Positions 42,915-52,081 of a stretch of DNA of 64,000 nucleotides are shown here, in pieces; position 1 is the first letter of the stretch; each line of letters starts with the position of its first letter. The notes under the pieces were generated by a model. The model was not told the DNA's origin. It worked only from the letters and a program-made list of their open reading frames with translations, and ran no database searches. Origin of the DNA: JAJTFW01 sp046330075 (GTDB lineage: Bacteria > Bacteroidota > Bacteroidia > AKYH767-A > OLB10); contig JAXLTL010000008.1 in the NCBI GenBank assembly GCA_046330075.1, forward strand, positions 1-64,000, read 5' to 3'. The position numbers and the translations under genes are program-made.

Positions 42915-43829
42915 ATGAAAGTCCGGATTTGCATTCTCCTCTCTGTCATATTGTTTGTCTTCGCATCCATGCGACCACCTGCATCTTCGGATTTGTCGCA
43001 AGTCGCCTTGCTGCCGGATACCGCTGCCGGGATGAGTCCACTGGTGAAATACGGTGAATACGTTTTCAATATTGAAAATTGTAACCGTTGTCATACATTG
43101 GAGAAATTTGAAAATGAGGATTTGGTGTCGCTCGACGGGATGGCGAACAAATACACTCCTTCATGGCATTATAGCCACCTTGTTGATCCGGCTTCCATGG
43201 TGATTGATTCTAAAATGCCATCATTTGGAAGACTGGCCGATCGGGAGATGGATAAGAGTTTGTTTTTAAAGCTGTCGAACAGCTTTGGCGACCATGACTG
43301 GGAGAAACTCAATGCTGAATCAGAATTATTGTATGGGGTCATTCAACCGGCCATCGGAAATATACCGCGCAGGTCTGAATTGCTGGCTCTGATTGCATTT
43401 CTGGAAAGCATTCCAATGAGTCCTGAATTGGAAGCCTTTGTTTCGGTTGAAAATGCAAAAATGGCGATCCGTCAGCAGGGCTGGGATCAATATGTAGGCA
43501 GCCAGGGATCCAGTGTTTATCAAATGAAGCCCGATAAGAAGATGATTGAGTCCGGGAGTGAAATTTACAGGAAGTATTCCTGCGGGGCTTGTCATGGGAT
43601 GTCAGGTGAAGGGATGCTGGGTCCTAATCTAACAGATAACTATTGGCTGCATGGAAATTCTACTCATGATATTGTAACATCCATCGCGTATGGCTGGCCT
43701 GCCAATGGCATGAAACCCTGGAAATTCGACATGGACACCAGCGAGGTTGCACCATTGGTTGCCTATATCCGATCTTTGTATGGAACCAATCCTGCTAATG
43801 CAAAAGCTCCACAGGGCGATGAAAAATAA
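42915..43829 (+). CDS. Exported dihaem cytochrome c, CcoO-like plus CcoP-like
   Basis: The 304-residue protein has a signal peptide and two haem c sites. The first half resembles CcoO: NCNRCH (about 55), and MANKYTPSWHYSHLVDP ... SKMPSFGRL, with Met as possible axial ligand. The second half resembles CcoP: SCGACHGMSGEGMLGPNLTD (about 218) and YWLHGNSTHDIVTSIAYGWP ... GTNPANAKAPQG. In the cytochrome cbb3 oxidase these haem domains belong to separate subunits next to CcoN, but no ccoN lies in the window. It probably carries electrons in the periplasm. Confidence 0.85.
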   Translation: MKVRICILLSVILFVFASMRPPASSDLSQVALLPDTAAGMSPLVKYGEYVFNIENCNRCHTLEKFENEDLVSLDGMANKYTPSWHYSHLVDPASMVIDSKMPSFGRLADREMDKSLFLKLSNSFGDHDWEKLNAESELLYGVIQPAIGNIPRRSELLALIAFLESIPMSPELEAFVSVENAKMAIRQQGWDQYVGSQGSSVYQMKPDKKMIESGSEIYRKYSCGACHGMSGEGMLGPNLTDNYWLHGNSTHDIVTSIAYGWPANGMKPWKFDMDTSEVAPLVAYIRSLYGTNPANAKAPQGDEK

Positions 43830-43890
43830 TCAATAGGTCAGGGAAATTCTAACCTTTTCCTTTTTTAGAATCCCTTCAAATAACCGGGAA

Positions 43891-45795
43891 ATGACTACGA
43901 GACATACTTTGCTGTTAATTTTCTTTTTTTCTTTCTCATCTCTTTTTGGACAAAAGGGATATGATCCTTCCCGGGTTGCTATTGATACCCTTAATAACAG
44001 AGCTGAGAGATTTGCCGGAATTGACAATTCCCAGGCCTATGGACTTGTTATGCAGTCGTTGCAAGCTGCTGCTAAATGCAAATACCACGATGGAGAGATT
44101 CTCGCACTAATAATTCTCGCATCGATACAGGAAGATTCCGGAAAATATGAAACCGCAATCAAAAATCTCGATCGTGCAGTCAGCTTATCGATTGAAACCG
44201 GAAAGCTGCACCTGCTCGCAAAAGCCACTCAGAACAGAGGGAACGTGGAGTCGTTGAGAGGCAATCTGAAGGAATCCATCAGTTATTACATGAGTGCGCT
44301 GAAAATAGCGGAACGCATCGATGATAAAAAAGTAATTTCTGATGTGCTGAATAATATTGCAATAGCATATGTTGGGCTCAAACAACATGATAAGGCAATA
44401 GAGTATCATCTGAAGGCAATGCAGTTGCGCAAAGCACAAGGGTGGGAAAAAGAATACGCAGCCTCACTTTCGAATATTGCCACAGTTTATTTCGCGATGG
44501 TGGAGGATTCCATTGCGCTTGATTATTATCAGCAGTCGTTGAAAATCCGTAAGCGAATCGGTGATCGTTCGGGTATGGCACAGACGTTAAATGGTATTGC
44601 CGCTGTTTATGTAGATTTTGAAGAAGACGATAAAGCCAGAGCTATGCTCAAGGAGGCTGTAGCCATTAGAAAAGAACTGGGAGAATTAAACAGACTCCCT
44701 GTACTGTATGGAAACCTGGCCGATATTGAAAGTATGAATGGTCATAATCAACTTTCACTCCTTTATCTTGATAGCGCTTTGAATATGGCAAGGCAAACGA
44801 ATTCAAAAACGGATTTGCGTAACATCTACCAGAGTTTTTCTGCAACATATGAAAACATGAAACAGCCTGCAGAGGCACTTAAATATTTTAAAATTTATCT
44901 GCAGTATAAAGACTCATTGCTGAACGAAAAGAATCTTCGCCTCATCAATGACCTTATGACCAAATATGAAACTGCTGAAAAAGAAAATAAAATAATGTTG
45001 CAGGAGGCGGAAATAAGTCAGCAAAGAACCAGGATGTATTTTATCTCCATTCTTTTTCTGCTGATACTTGTTACCGGAGTTTTACTGTTCAACCGCCATC
45101 GAATGAAAACAATTCAGCTGCAACAGGCGGAAAGATTGCATCAGGAGCAGTTGAGAAATCAGAGTATGATTATGGCACAGGAGGAGGAACGCAGACATAT
45201 TGCAGGTGAATTGCACGATGGTCTGGGTCAGGTGCTTTCAGCAGCGCGCCTCAATGTGGAATCAGCTCAGCAAAATATTCAAGGTAACCAGTCGGAGCAG
45301 TTACTTGTTTCTGCGCTGCAGCTTCTCGATAATTCATTTTCCGAACTCAGGAATATTTCGCACCGGATGATGCCGGCTCAATTAATCCGGTTTGGATTGC
45401 CGGCCGCTGTTACAGATATCGCCGAAAGCCTGAATAAAAGTGGCCAGGTCCGTTTTCATTTTAACGCGGATCCTGATTTTCCCCGTCTGAATGCCGATTC
45501 AGAAATTCATATTTTCAGAATCATCCAGGAATGGATTAACAATATTATCCGGCATTCAAGAGCTACTGAGGTCAGTATTCAGCTTTCTGCCGATGAACAG
45601 CAGGTAACCTTAATGATAGAAGATAATGGTTCCGGCTTCGACATGGATTTACTGCATCGAAGCAAGGGTAACGGCTGGTATAATATAAATTCGCGGGTGA
45701 AACTGATTCAAGGACAACTTGAATTGGATTCAGGCGAAGGAAAGGGAACTTTGTTCTCGTTGTATGCACCAATGAACAGGCAAAAGGGGAATTAA
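43891..45795 (+). CDS. TPR-containing sensor histidine kinase (NarL-type pair)
   Basis: The 634-residue protein has a signal peptide, then at least six TPR motifs (about 40-340; for example SISYYMSALKIAERIDDKKV, QHDKAIEYHLKAMQLRKAQG, IALDYYQQSLKIRKRIGDRS), which sense or bind a partner in the periplasm. A membrane helix lies at about 385-405 (MYFISILFLLILVTGVLLF), then a coiled-coil, the HisKA_3 histidine in EERRHIAGELHDGLGQVLSA (about 440), and an HATPase domain (IIQEWINNIIRHSR, MIEDNGSGFD). It phosphorylates the response regulator encoded 3 bases downstream. Confidence 0.92.
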   Translation: MTTRHTLLLIFFFSFSSLFGQKGYDPSRVAIDTLNNRAERFAGIDNSQAYGLVMQSLQAAAKCKYHDGEILALIILASIQEDSGKYETAIKNLDRAVSLSIETGKLHLLAKATQNRGNVESLRGNLKESISYYMSALKIAERIDDKKVISDVLNNIAIAYVGLKQHDKAIEYHLKAMQLRKAQGWEKEYAASLSNIATVYFAMVEDSIALDYYQQSLKIRKRIGDRSGMAQTLNGIAAVYVDFEEDDKARAMLKEAVAIRKELGELNRLPVLYGNLADIESMNGHNQLSLLYLDSALNMARQTNSKTDLRNIYQSFSATYENMKQPAEALKYFKIYLQYKDSLLNEKNLRLINDLMTKYETAEKENKIMLQEAEISQQRTRMYFISILFLLILVTGVLLFNRHRMKTIQLQQAERLHQEQLRNQSMIMAQEEERRHIAGELHDGLGQVLSAARLNVESAQQNIQGNQSEQLLVSALQLLDNSFSELRNISHRMMPAQLIRFGLPAAVTDIAESLNKSGQVRFHFNADPDFPRLNADSEIHIFRIIQEWINNIIRHSRATEVSIQLSADEQQVTLMIEDNGSGFDMDLLHRSKGNGWYNINSRVKLIQGQLELDSGEGKGTLFSLYAPMNRQKGN

Positions 45796-45798
45796 TGA

Positions 45799-46434
45799 AT
45801 GGATGCAATAAAATTGTTTCTGCTGGATGATCATCAGATTATGCTGGATGGAATCCGGTCATTGCTGAAAAATGATCCTGAGTTTAATATTGTTGGCGAA
45901 GCCACCAGTGCAGAGGAGGCACTGCGGGCTATTCCACTTTGTAATCCGGATATTGTGGTGTCGGATATCAGTTTGCCGGGCATGAATGGAATCGAATTTG
46001 CCCGTCATGTGCAGGAGAAATTTCCGGTTATAAAAGTGATGGTCTTGACCATGTCTGCCGGCGATCATAATATCAATGAACTGCTGCGCATAGGCGTGGC
46101 TGGTTACGTGCTGAAGAATGCCGGACGGGATGAATTGAGAAAAGCTTTGCTAAAAATCAGAAAAGGTGAAAAATATTTCTCTAGCGAAGTGGCCGAAGGA
46201 TTAATACGAATGAAGGAAGGTGCCGGTACTCCGGATTTTCACCTGACCGTACGTGAACTTGAAGTGTTGAATCTTGTTGCGAAGGAATTATCCAATAAGG
46301 AGATTGCGGATACCTTATCCATCAGTGAACGTACCGTAGAGTCGCACCGGAAAAACATCTTTCGCAAAACAGGTACGAAAACAATAGTTGGGCTGATCCG
46401 CTTTGCCTTGGAACATGGGTATATCCGCGAATGA
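45799..46434 (+). CDS. NarL/FixJ-type response regulator
   Basis: The 211-residue protein has a receiver domain at 1-120 (acidic pair DDHQ at 9-12; phosphorylated Asp in DIVVSDISLPGMNG, about 55) and a LuxR-type HTH at about 145-205 (LTVRELEVLNLVAKELSNKE, IADTLSISERTVESHRKNIF). It pairs with the TPR kinase, 3 bases upstream. A strong bidirectional terminator follows. Confidence 0.94.
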   Translation: MDAIKLFLLDDHQIMLDGIRSLLKNDPEFNIVGEATSAEEALRAIPLCNPDIVVSDISLPGMNGIEFARHVQEKFPVIKVMVLTMSAGDHNINELLRIGVAGYVLKNAGRDELRKALLKIRKGEKYFSSEVAEGLIRMKEGAGTPDFHLTVRELEVLNLVAKELSNKEIADTLSISERTVESHRKNIFRKTGTKTIVGLIRFALEHGYIRE

Positions 46435-46437
46435 TAG

Positions 46438-46479
46438 ATGAGCCGGCAAGAGTCAGGTTACTCTTGCCGGCTCATTTAG
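46438..46479. terminator. Bidirectional terminator
   Basis: ATGAGCCGGCAAGAG (46438-46452) pairs perfectly with CTCTTGCCGGCTCAT (46461-46475), with T runs on the right side. It separates convergent genes. Confidence 0.9.
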
Positions 46480-46480
46480 T

Positions 46481-47779
46481 TTATTCCACGATCAGTTTTT
46501 GTACCTGGCCCGCTGAATGCAGATCCCGGATCAGGTACATTCCTTTTTTCCATTCAGCAACGTCGAGCTGTAAGGTTCCTTCTTCTGGTTTTGTATACAA
46601 AAAGCGGAGAGGCCTTCCTGTGATATCTGTAATTTCAATATCCGTAGCTTTCGATATTCCGGATATTGTTACCCGGGCTGATGCAGGATTGGGATAGATT
46701 GTGTATCCGTTTTGTGTAACTGCCTTCTCAATTCCGGTAAAGGTTCCTCCATTCCAGCGGGCAACGTAATTCTGTCCGTTAAATGCGCCCTCGCCACCGT
46801 AATATAATTCATTATTGTATACGCAGATTGTTTTTGCACCGGCGCCAAGGTCGGTGCCGAGAACTGTCCATGCGCTTCCGTTCCAGGAAGCAGCACGGTT
46901 TGCAGTAACCCCGTTCACCGACCAATAAGCACCGCCGACAAAGAGTTGAGTTCCGTATGGAAGTAATGATTGTACTGTGCTGTTAACGCCTCCCTGTAAT
47001 GCCGACCATGTACTCCCGTCGTAGGATGCAATATTGGAGGCAGAAACCCCACCAACCGAAGTAAACCCACCTCCGATATAGAGTTTTCCGTTGAATACTG
47101 CCATCGCCCTGATGATATCAAACATGCCAAACCCTGTATTGACAGCTGACCAGCTGCTGCCGTTGTATTTTACGAGATGTGCCGTTGTTAAACCATTAAA
47201 CGAAGTATAGCTGCCGCCGGCATAGAGCTCACCGTTATAGGAGGCCAGCGACCATACATTATGATCTGCTGTTTCTGTATCAAGACCTGTCCAGCCGCTG
47301 CCGTTCCACTTCGCTACGCAGACTTTTACAGCTCCACCGGCTTGTCCACCGGCATATAATTCCCCGTTATGAATGGCAAAGCAGTTGATTGTACTGATTG
47401 GACAATTTGTGCCCATTGCACTCCAGCTGCTGCCATTCCATCTGGCCACCTTATGAATAGCCATCCCGCCTGCAGAATCAACGTAACCTCCTGCTATAAG
47501 TTCATTGTTATATACAATCAACCCTCTTACAACATACGAAAAGGCATTCGTCTGGAATCCTCCGCCTACGGCTGACCAGGCGGATCCATTCCACTTTGCT
47601 ATCCCCAACGCCTGATTGCCATCTGCGTTTTCAAAGTTCCCGCTTACGTACAATTCATTATTGTAGACTGCCGAACCCCATACATAATTGTCGACGCCAT
47701 TGTTGACAGCTGCCCATTGCGCATGAACCGCAGTTTGAATACAAGAGAACAGCAAAATCAGTGAATATATTTTTTTCAT
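46481..47779 (-). CDS. T9SS protein with propeller-like repeats
   Basis: The 432-residue protein has a signal peptide (MKKIYSLILLFSCIQTAVHA) and about seven repeats of the pattern (Y/F)NNELYxGGxF ... VAKWNGSxWSAxG, for example YNNELYVSGNF, YNGELYAGGSYTS and FNGKLYIGGGFTS. These build a beta-propeller. The C-terminal type A sorting domain (IYPNPASARVTIS ... GMYLIRDL ... KLIVE) sends it through the T9SS. It is followed on the same strand by a lipoprotein gene ending 11 bases before its start, so an operon is likely. No catalytic site was seen. Confidence 0.86.
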   Translation of the reverse strand: MKKIYSLILLFSCIQTAVHAQWAAVNNGVDNYVWGSAVYNNELYVSGNFENADGNQALGIAKWNGSAWSAVGGGFQTNAFSYVVRGLIVYNNELIAGGYVDSAGGMAIHKVARWNGSSWSAMGTNCPISTINCFAIHNGELYAGGQAGGAVKVCVAKWNGSGWTGLDTETADHNVWSLASYNGELYAGGSYTSFNGLTTAHLVKYNGSSWSAVNTGFGMFDIIRAMAVFNGKLYIGGGFTSVGGVSASNIASYDGSTWSALQGGVNSTVQSLLPYGTQLFVGGAYWSVNGVTANRAASWNGSAWTVLGTDLGAGAKTICVYNNELYYGGEGAFNGQNYVARWNGGTFTGIEKAVTQNGYTIYPNPASARVTISGISKATDIEITDITGRPLRFLYTKPEEGTLQLDVAEWKKGMYLIRDLHSAGQVQKLIVE

Positions 47780-47790
47780 GATGCAGATGA

Positions 47791-48273
47791 TTAATTACAG
47801 GTTGAACGAAGAGATACAGATTTGGTAGTAGTTCCATCGGTACAGGACAAATTGCAAAAAGTGTAGATGCGTGTGGTTCCGCTTACTGCCACGCTTACAG
47901 TTCCTGAGGCCGGCTGATATGCCGATGTATTGGTATAATATTCCACGTATACTTTGCCGGGACCAACAGCTGGAAACGTATTAACGGCAGTATAATCACC
48001 GGCTGCCGGAAGAGAAGTACCATCAAAGATGATCGTGACCGCTTCTGTCTTTCCGGCATCAGCAAAATGTTCTGTATAATAGTTGGTGCCAAATACTCGG
48101 CAGGAATCGCTCACTACATTCTTTATGGTGCCATCCACAGCGACCACATCAGTAGTATAATTGCAAGAAGAATTGTTGGCAGGCGCCGGATCAGCTTCTT
48201 CTTTTTTACAGGAGATGCTTAACAGCATCATAGAGATTACAGCCAGCAGGCTGAATGGAAGTTGTTTTTTCAT
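47791..48273 (-). CDS. Lipoprotein of unknown function upstream of the propeller T9SS gene
   Basis: The 160-residue protein has a lipoprotein signal (MKKQLPFSLLAVISMMLLSISCKK, lipobox SIS-C at about 22). The rest is a beta-rich domain with six cysteines, for example CNYTTDVVAV, SCRVF, CNLSC and STCN. It precedes the propeller protein in an operon and may anchor or accompany it. No family recognised. Confidence 0.75.
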   Translation of the reverse strand: MKKQLPFSLLAVISMMLLSISCKKEEADPAPANNSSCNYTTDVVAVDGTIKNVVSDSCRVFGTNYYTEHFADAGKTEAVTIIFDGTSLPAAGDYTAVNTFPAVGPGKVYVEYYTNTSAYQPASGTVSVAVSGTTRIYTFCNLSCTDGTTTKSVSLRSTCN

Positions 48274-48415
48274 GTCGGTTTTTTTATTGAATTAGATGAA
48301 ACAAAAATCCGGTGCCTGACGGGGCTCTAAAACCCCAACTTTCCCTTAAATCATATCCGTACTGGTACGGATGGCCCGATACGGCAGTTGTTCATAGTCT
48401 TTGATCAGATTATAT

Positions 48416-48423
48416 TAAATTTG
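48416..48423 (+). promoter_or_regulatory. -7 box TAAATTTG of the VOC gene
   Basis: Exact TAnnTTTG match 40 bases before the VOC ATG. No -33 box with good spacing was found. Confidence 0.4.
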
Positions 48424-48462
48424 ACCACACTACCATACATCCCGGCGGAACTTCAAGAAGAT

Positions 48463-48858
48463 ATGTCCCAATCACTCTTTCAACTTGCATTACTTGTTGA
48501 TGACTACGACAAGGCGCTCAGGTATTTTACAAATACTCTTGGATTCGAACTACTGGAGGATACGAGGCTCAGTCCGGATAAACGCTGGGTACGCATTGCT
48601 CCAAAAGGAAATGGCGGTGCTTGCCTCCTGCTGGCCCGTGCTGCAAATGATGAACAAAGGCAGGCAGTAGGGAATCAATCGGGTGGAAGAGTGTTTCTCT
48701 TCCTGCATACCAACGATATTTACAGAGATGTAGCAGCGTATAAATCCCGCGGCGTTACATTCATCAGGGAACCGGAGCGATATGAGTATGGAATAGCCGC
48801 AGTGTTTGAGGATCTCTACGGTAATAAATGGGATCTTATTGAACCGGCAACTGAATGA
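48463..48858 (+). CDS. VOC family protein (glyoxalase/bleomycin-resistance fold)
   Basis: The 131-residue protein matches the VOC fold: LFQLALLVDDYDKALRYFTNTLGFELLEDTRL, LLLARAANDEQRQAVGNQSGG, and IREPERYEYGIAAVFEDLYGNKWDLIEP. Members bind a metal or substrate and catalyse isomerisation, or bind drugs. The substrate is unknown. The open frame extends 25 codons upstream, but the family core starts at this ATG. Confidence 0.86.
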   Translation: MSQSLFQLALLVDDYDKALRYFTNTLGFELLEDTRLSPDKRWVRIAPKGNGGACLLLARAANDEQRQAVGNQSGGRVFLFLHTNDIYRDVAAYKSRGVTFIREPERYEYGIAAVFEDLYGNKWDLIEPATE

Positions 48859-48881
48859 TAGAACATTTATAATTTTATCCA

Positions 48882-49502
48882 ATGCAAAAAAATGTTGATC
48901 TCTATTTCGTGGATGGTTGTCTGCGATGTAAGTTGGGCGCAACTCCGGCCTGTAAGGTAAACACATGGAGGGAAGTACTGGAAGCTTTGCGCACCCTCGT
49001 ACTTGAATCGGGACTCGAGGAGTCCTGTAAATGGGGCATGCCCTGTTATACCTACAATGGAAAAAATGTGGCGATGATAGCTGCTTTTAAAGAGTATTGT
49101 TCTCTTAACTTATTTAAGGGTGTTCTTCTGAAAGATCCTAAACAACTGCTGACTGCCGCCGGTGAGGATTCTCAATCGTATCGTCAGTTACGATTAACGA
49201 CGGTAAAGGAAGTGATAAAGTATAAAACTGCTATCAGAACATTTCTTAAAGAGGCAATTGAACTGGAGAAGGCAGGAAAGAAAGTGGAATTCAAAAAAAT
49301 TGACGAACACCCTGTCCCTGAAGAATTGCTGGCGCGTTTCAAAAAACAACCTGCGCTTGAGAAGGCTTTCAAAGCACTCACACCCGGCCGTCAGCGCGGG
49401 TACCTGATACATATTTCTCAGGCAAAACAGGAAGCTACCCGCCTTGCACGTATAGAACGTTGCGCACCATCTATCCTGAAAGGTAAAGGATTGAATGAGT
49501 AA
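48882..49502 (+). CDS. YdeI/OmdA family protein with DUF1801-type domain
   Basis: The 206-residue protein contains a DUF1801-like N-terminal domain (ESCKWGMPCYTYNGKNVAMI, YCSLNLFKGVLL) and a YdeI/OmpD-associated C-terminal segment (PALEKAFKALTPGRQRGYLIHISQAKQEATRLARIERCAPSIL). The family is common but of uncertain role. It is 24 bases after the VOC gene, so co-transcription is likely. Start chosen at the ATG at 48882. Confidence 0.82.
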   Translation: MQKNVDLYFVDGCLRCKLGATPACKVNTWREVLEALRTLVLESGLEESCKWGMPCYTYNGKNVAMIAAFKEYCSLNLFKGVLLKDPKQLLTAAGEDSQSYRQLRLTTVKEVIKYKTAIRTFLKEAIELEKAGKKVEFKKIDEHPVPEELLARFKKQPALEKAFKALTPGRQRGYLIHISQAKQEATRLARIERCAPSILKGKGLNE

Positions 49503-49537
49503 TCGGCAATAAACAATGATGAAGACGGGAGTTGTAT

Positions 49538-49567
49538 TTTGATTTATGGAAAATGTTTCTATATTTG
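49538..49567 (+). promoter_or_regulatory. Promoter TTTG-N18-TATATTTG of the Kelch T9SS gene
   Basis: TTTG (49538-49541), 18 bases, then TATATTTG (49560-49567). Only AACA separates the box from the ATG at 49572, so the transcript is probably leaderless or nearly so. Confidence 0.65.
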
Positions 49568-49571
49568 AACA

Positions 49572-50780
49572 ATGTTCAAGACTCCCCATCCCTTCACCGC
49601 CCTTCTGGTTTCACTCTTCATCACCGGTACATCTTCCGGCGGTGTATGGACTCAAAAAGCAAATGTGCCGGGCTTGGGCCGTGCAGATGGCACTGGCGCA
49701 GCAACAACGGGAAAAGGTTATATCGGCACCGGATACACCACGGGCTATACTGTTGACTGGTATGAATACAACCCCGGATCCAATACATGGACGATGAAGT
49801 CTAATTTCGGCGGATCACCGAATGTGGAATCTTCCTGCTTTGCCATCAGTGGTTATGTTTATCTCTTGCCCGGACCCAATAACACTGATTTCTGGAGATA
49901 TGATCCTGTTTTAAATTCATGGACGCAGATGACTGCTTTTCCGGGAGGAGGCAGGCAAGCCGCCGTCTCCTTTGTGATCAACGGATTAGGTTACATTACT
50001 ACCGGCGCCTCTGCTACCTTAGGATCTTCCATTGATGATTTATGGGAGTACGACCCTGTAGCGAACTCCTGGTTGCAGAAAGCCAACCTTCCGGGTGTGG
50101 CACGTCATTATGCCGCCGGTTTTTCCATCGGCGGTAAAGGTTACGTAGGTACCGGATACAGTGCTGTAACAGGCACCAATCTGAATGATGTCTGGGCCTG
50201 GGATCAGGCAACGAATACATGGGCACAAATGGCATCTCTTCCGGGCCCGGCACGTAATGAAGGAACAGCTTTTTCAATCGGTAATTATGGTTTTATGGGA
50301 GGAGGGTATACTCCAAACCCCGACAGTTCTTTCTATAAATACGATCCGGTGTCTAATACATGGTCCTCCATAGCGGCTTTTGGCGGGGGAGGCAGAGTAG
50401 AATGCGTCAGCTTCAGTATTGGAAGTTCAGGTTACCTCGGAACGGGTTGGGATGGTACGCTGTTCAGGAATGATTTCTGGGAATATGCAGAAGGAGATCC
50501 TGTTGGCCTGAATGAAACGACTGGACTCTTGTCGCAAAATGATTATAAATTATTCCCTAACCCTGTTACCGTGAATACAACGCTTCAATTCAATGAAGAG
50601 GTGAATGTAGCCGGTGCTGCCTATCATGTGCTGGATATAAACGGAAAGGAACTGATGAAAGGAGCACTGACCGGTCATCGAACCTCCATGAGTCGCGGAG
50701 ATCTGACGGCCGGACTCTATATACTGGAGGTAATTCGGGATGGGAAACGGATGCTTCGTACAAATTTCGTGATTGAGTAA
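49572..50780 (+). CDS. Kelch-repeat T9SS protein
   Basis: The 402-residue protein has a signal peptide (about 1-22) and about six Kelch-type repeats (for example GKGYIGTGYTTGYTVDWYEYNPGSNTWTMK, GLGYITTGASATLGSSIDDLWEYDPVANSWLQKAN, GKGYVGTGYSAVTGTNLNDVWAWDQ). These form a beta-propeller. The type A sorting domain (LFPNPVTVNTTLQF ... GLYILEVI ... NFVIE) directs export. Kelch propellers bind other proteins or glycans. It is followed by a small secreted protein gene. Confidence 0.87.
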   Translation: MFKTPHPFTALLVSLFITGTSSGGVWTQKANVPGLGRADGTGAATTGKGYIGTGYTTGYTVDWYEYNPGSNTWTMKSNFGGSPNVESSCFAISGYVYLLPGPNNTDFWRYDPVLNSWTQMTAFPGGGRQAAVSFVINGLGYITTGASATLGSSIDDLWEYDPVANSWLQKANLPGVARHYAAGFSIGGKGYVGTGYSAVTGTNLNDVWAWDQATNTWAQMASLPGPARNEGTAFSIGNYGFMGGGYTPNPDSSFYKYDPVSNTWSSIAAFGGGGRVECVSFSIGSSGYLGTGWDGTLFRNDFWEYAEGDPVGLNETTGLLSQNDYKLFPNPVTVNTTLQFNEEVNVAGAAYHVLDINGKELMKGALTGHRTSMSRGDLTAGLYILEVIRDGKRMLRTNFVIE

Positions 50781-50827
50781 TCCGGATGTATCTGCGATTT
50801 GTGTTGGAGAGCAATTGTGAAAGCTTC

Positions 50828-51325
50828 ATGGGTAAAGCAGTTGTTTCCCTTTACTGTCTGATGCTGTTTTGCTTCCATGATATTCAAGCGCAGGAAGCAA
50901 TCACTCCCTCGAACAGCCTTATTACAACCGTTGATTCTCTTGAGCAGATGTTCAAAAGCGGAGAATGGAGAGAAGGACCTGCTTCCACTTCATCCATCTA
51001 TCCGCAGTTTTGGTATAAGCGAAATGAACAATCAAATGTACTTTGCATCCAGACATCCGGCATGGCATGCGTTCCAAGGCTGCTTTTTTTTGAATTGGGT
51101 GATCAGACTTTATGGATGGAGATAAATGTTGCAGAAGTGGACAACAGGAGCATGTTACCACCGGTAAAATCCTGGATCTATCATATAAAAGGTAGAAAAA
51201 TTTTATCCGGCACTACCTATATGGAAAACATGTACCGGCCGTGGACCTGTAATGTGGAGATCGCAGAGAAAGAAATAAACGAATTCATTGATAAATTCTA
51301 TCTTTATAAATCTGAACTGAAATAG
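50828..51325 (+). CDS. Secreted protein of unknown function
   Basis: The 165-residue protein has a signal peptide (MGKAVVSLYCLMLFCFHDIQAQ). The mature part has two Cys residues (QTSGMACVPRLLFF and WTCNVEIA) and no family I recognise. The open frame extends to 50786, but the signal peptide begins at the ATG at 50828. The next gene (TlpA-like) starts 19 bases after the stop, which points to an operon with the Kelch gene. Confidence 0.65.
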   Translation: MGKAVVSLYCLMLFCFHDIQAQEAITPSNSLITTVDSLEQMFKSGEWREGPASTSSIYPQFWYKRNEQSNVLCIQTSGMACVPRLLFFELGDQTLWMEINVAEVDNRSMLPPVKSWIYHIKGRKILSGTTYMENMYRPWTCNVEIAEKEINEFIDKFYLYKSELK

Positions 51326-51343
51326 CCTGCGAACACTCTTAGT

Positions 51344-51895
51344 ATGTCCCGTATAAAACTTCTTTTACTGCTGATAGGTCTGATTACTTGTCGCACTTCA
51401 ATTGCACAATCTGTCTTCCCTTTGCCAGCGTTCAAAGTTACGGCCACAGATGGCAGTGTGATCGACAGCAGTTATTTCCGTGGGACCATCACCTGGATTA
51501 ATTTTTTCTACGAAGGCTGTGCCCCCTGCATGAAGGAGATTCCACTGTTGGTACGTTTACAACAATACTATGGCGAAAAGAAATTGCGGATCATCGGCAT
51601 TGCCCCGCATTCACCCTCACAGGTAAAGGCTTTTGCAGAGCGGAAAAAAGTGCAGGGTGTAAACATCAACTATGTACTGACCGGTGAATGTCCGGAAGAT
51701 AATCAAACATCAACAGCACCTCGCTGTCATGCTGTTTCACAACTTTTCGGAGTGTCCAACTATCCTACTTCAGTGATTGTGGATGCGAAGGGAAACATCC
51801 TGATGTCAATCGAAGGCTTTCCAATGCGCACCAACGATGAAGAGACTTTTCAGGAGATGGTAAAGCTGATCGATGGATTTCTGGCGAAAAAATGA
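51344..51895 (+). CDS. TlpA-like thiol-disulfide oxidoreductase
   Basis: The 183-residue protein has a signal peptide and a thioredoxin fold: ITWINFFYEGCAPCMKEIPLLVRLQ (CAPC active site at about 61-64), and cis-Pro in FGVSNYPTSVIVDAKGNIL (about 148). It probably reduces or isomerises disulfides in the periplasm. It lies at the end of the Kelch-secreted protein run. Confidence 0.87.
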   Translation: MSRIKLLLLLIGLITCRTSIAQSVFPLPAFKVTATDGSVIDSSYFRGTITWINFFYEGCAPCMKEIPLLVRLQQYYGEKKLRIIGIAPHSPSQVKAFAERKKVQGVNINYVLTGECPEDNQTSTAPRCHAVSQLFGVSNYPTSVIVDAKGNILMSIEGFPMRTNDEETFQEMVKLIDGFLAKK

Positions 51896-52015
51896 GCGCA
51901 TAATCAGACTTGCTGGTCTTAATTTTATTCGGTTCTGCATTTGATTTTTTCTATTGATTTCCTAACAAAAATCACCTCCGTACAGGACCCCGATTGCTCC
52001 AAACTGACTGCCATC

Positions 52016-52019
52016 ATAG
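52016..52019. repeat. Target site duplication ATAG, left
   Basis: ATAG directly left of the insertion sequence matches ATAG directly right of it at 53269-53272. Four-base duplications are normal for IS407-group elements. Confidence 0.8.
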
Positions 52020-52045
52020 TGTAACCCTCCCTAAAATCCGGACTG
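52020..52045. repeat. Left terminal inverted repeat
   Basis: 26 bases, starting with TG and pairing with the right end over 25 bases with a 1-base insertion. Confidence 0.9.
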
Positions 52046-52081
52046 GTTAAAAAAGGAAAAAACCTTAACTTTAATCAGGAT

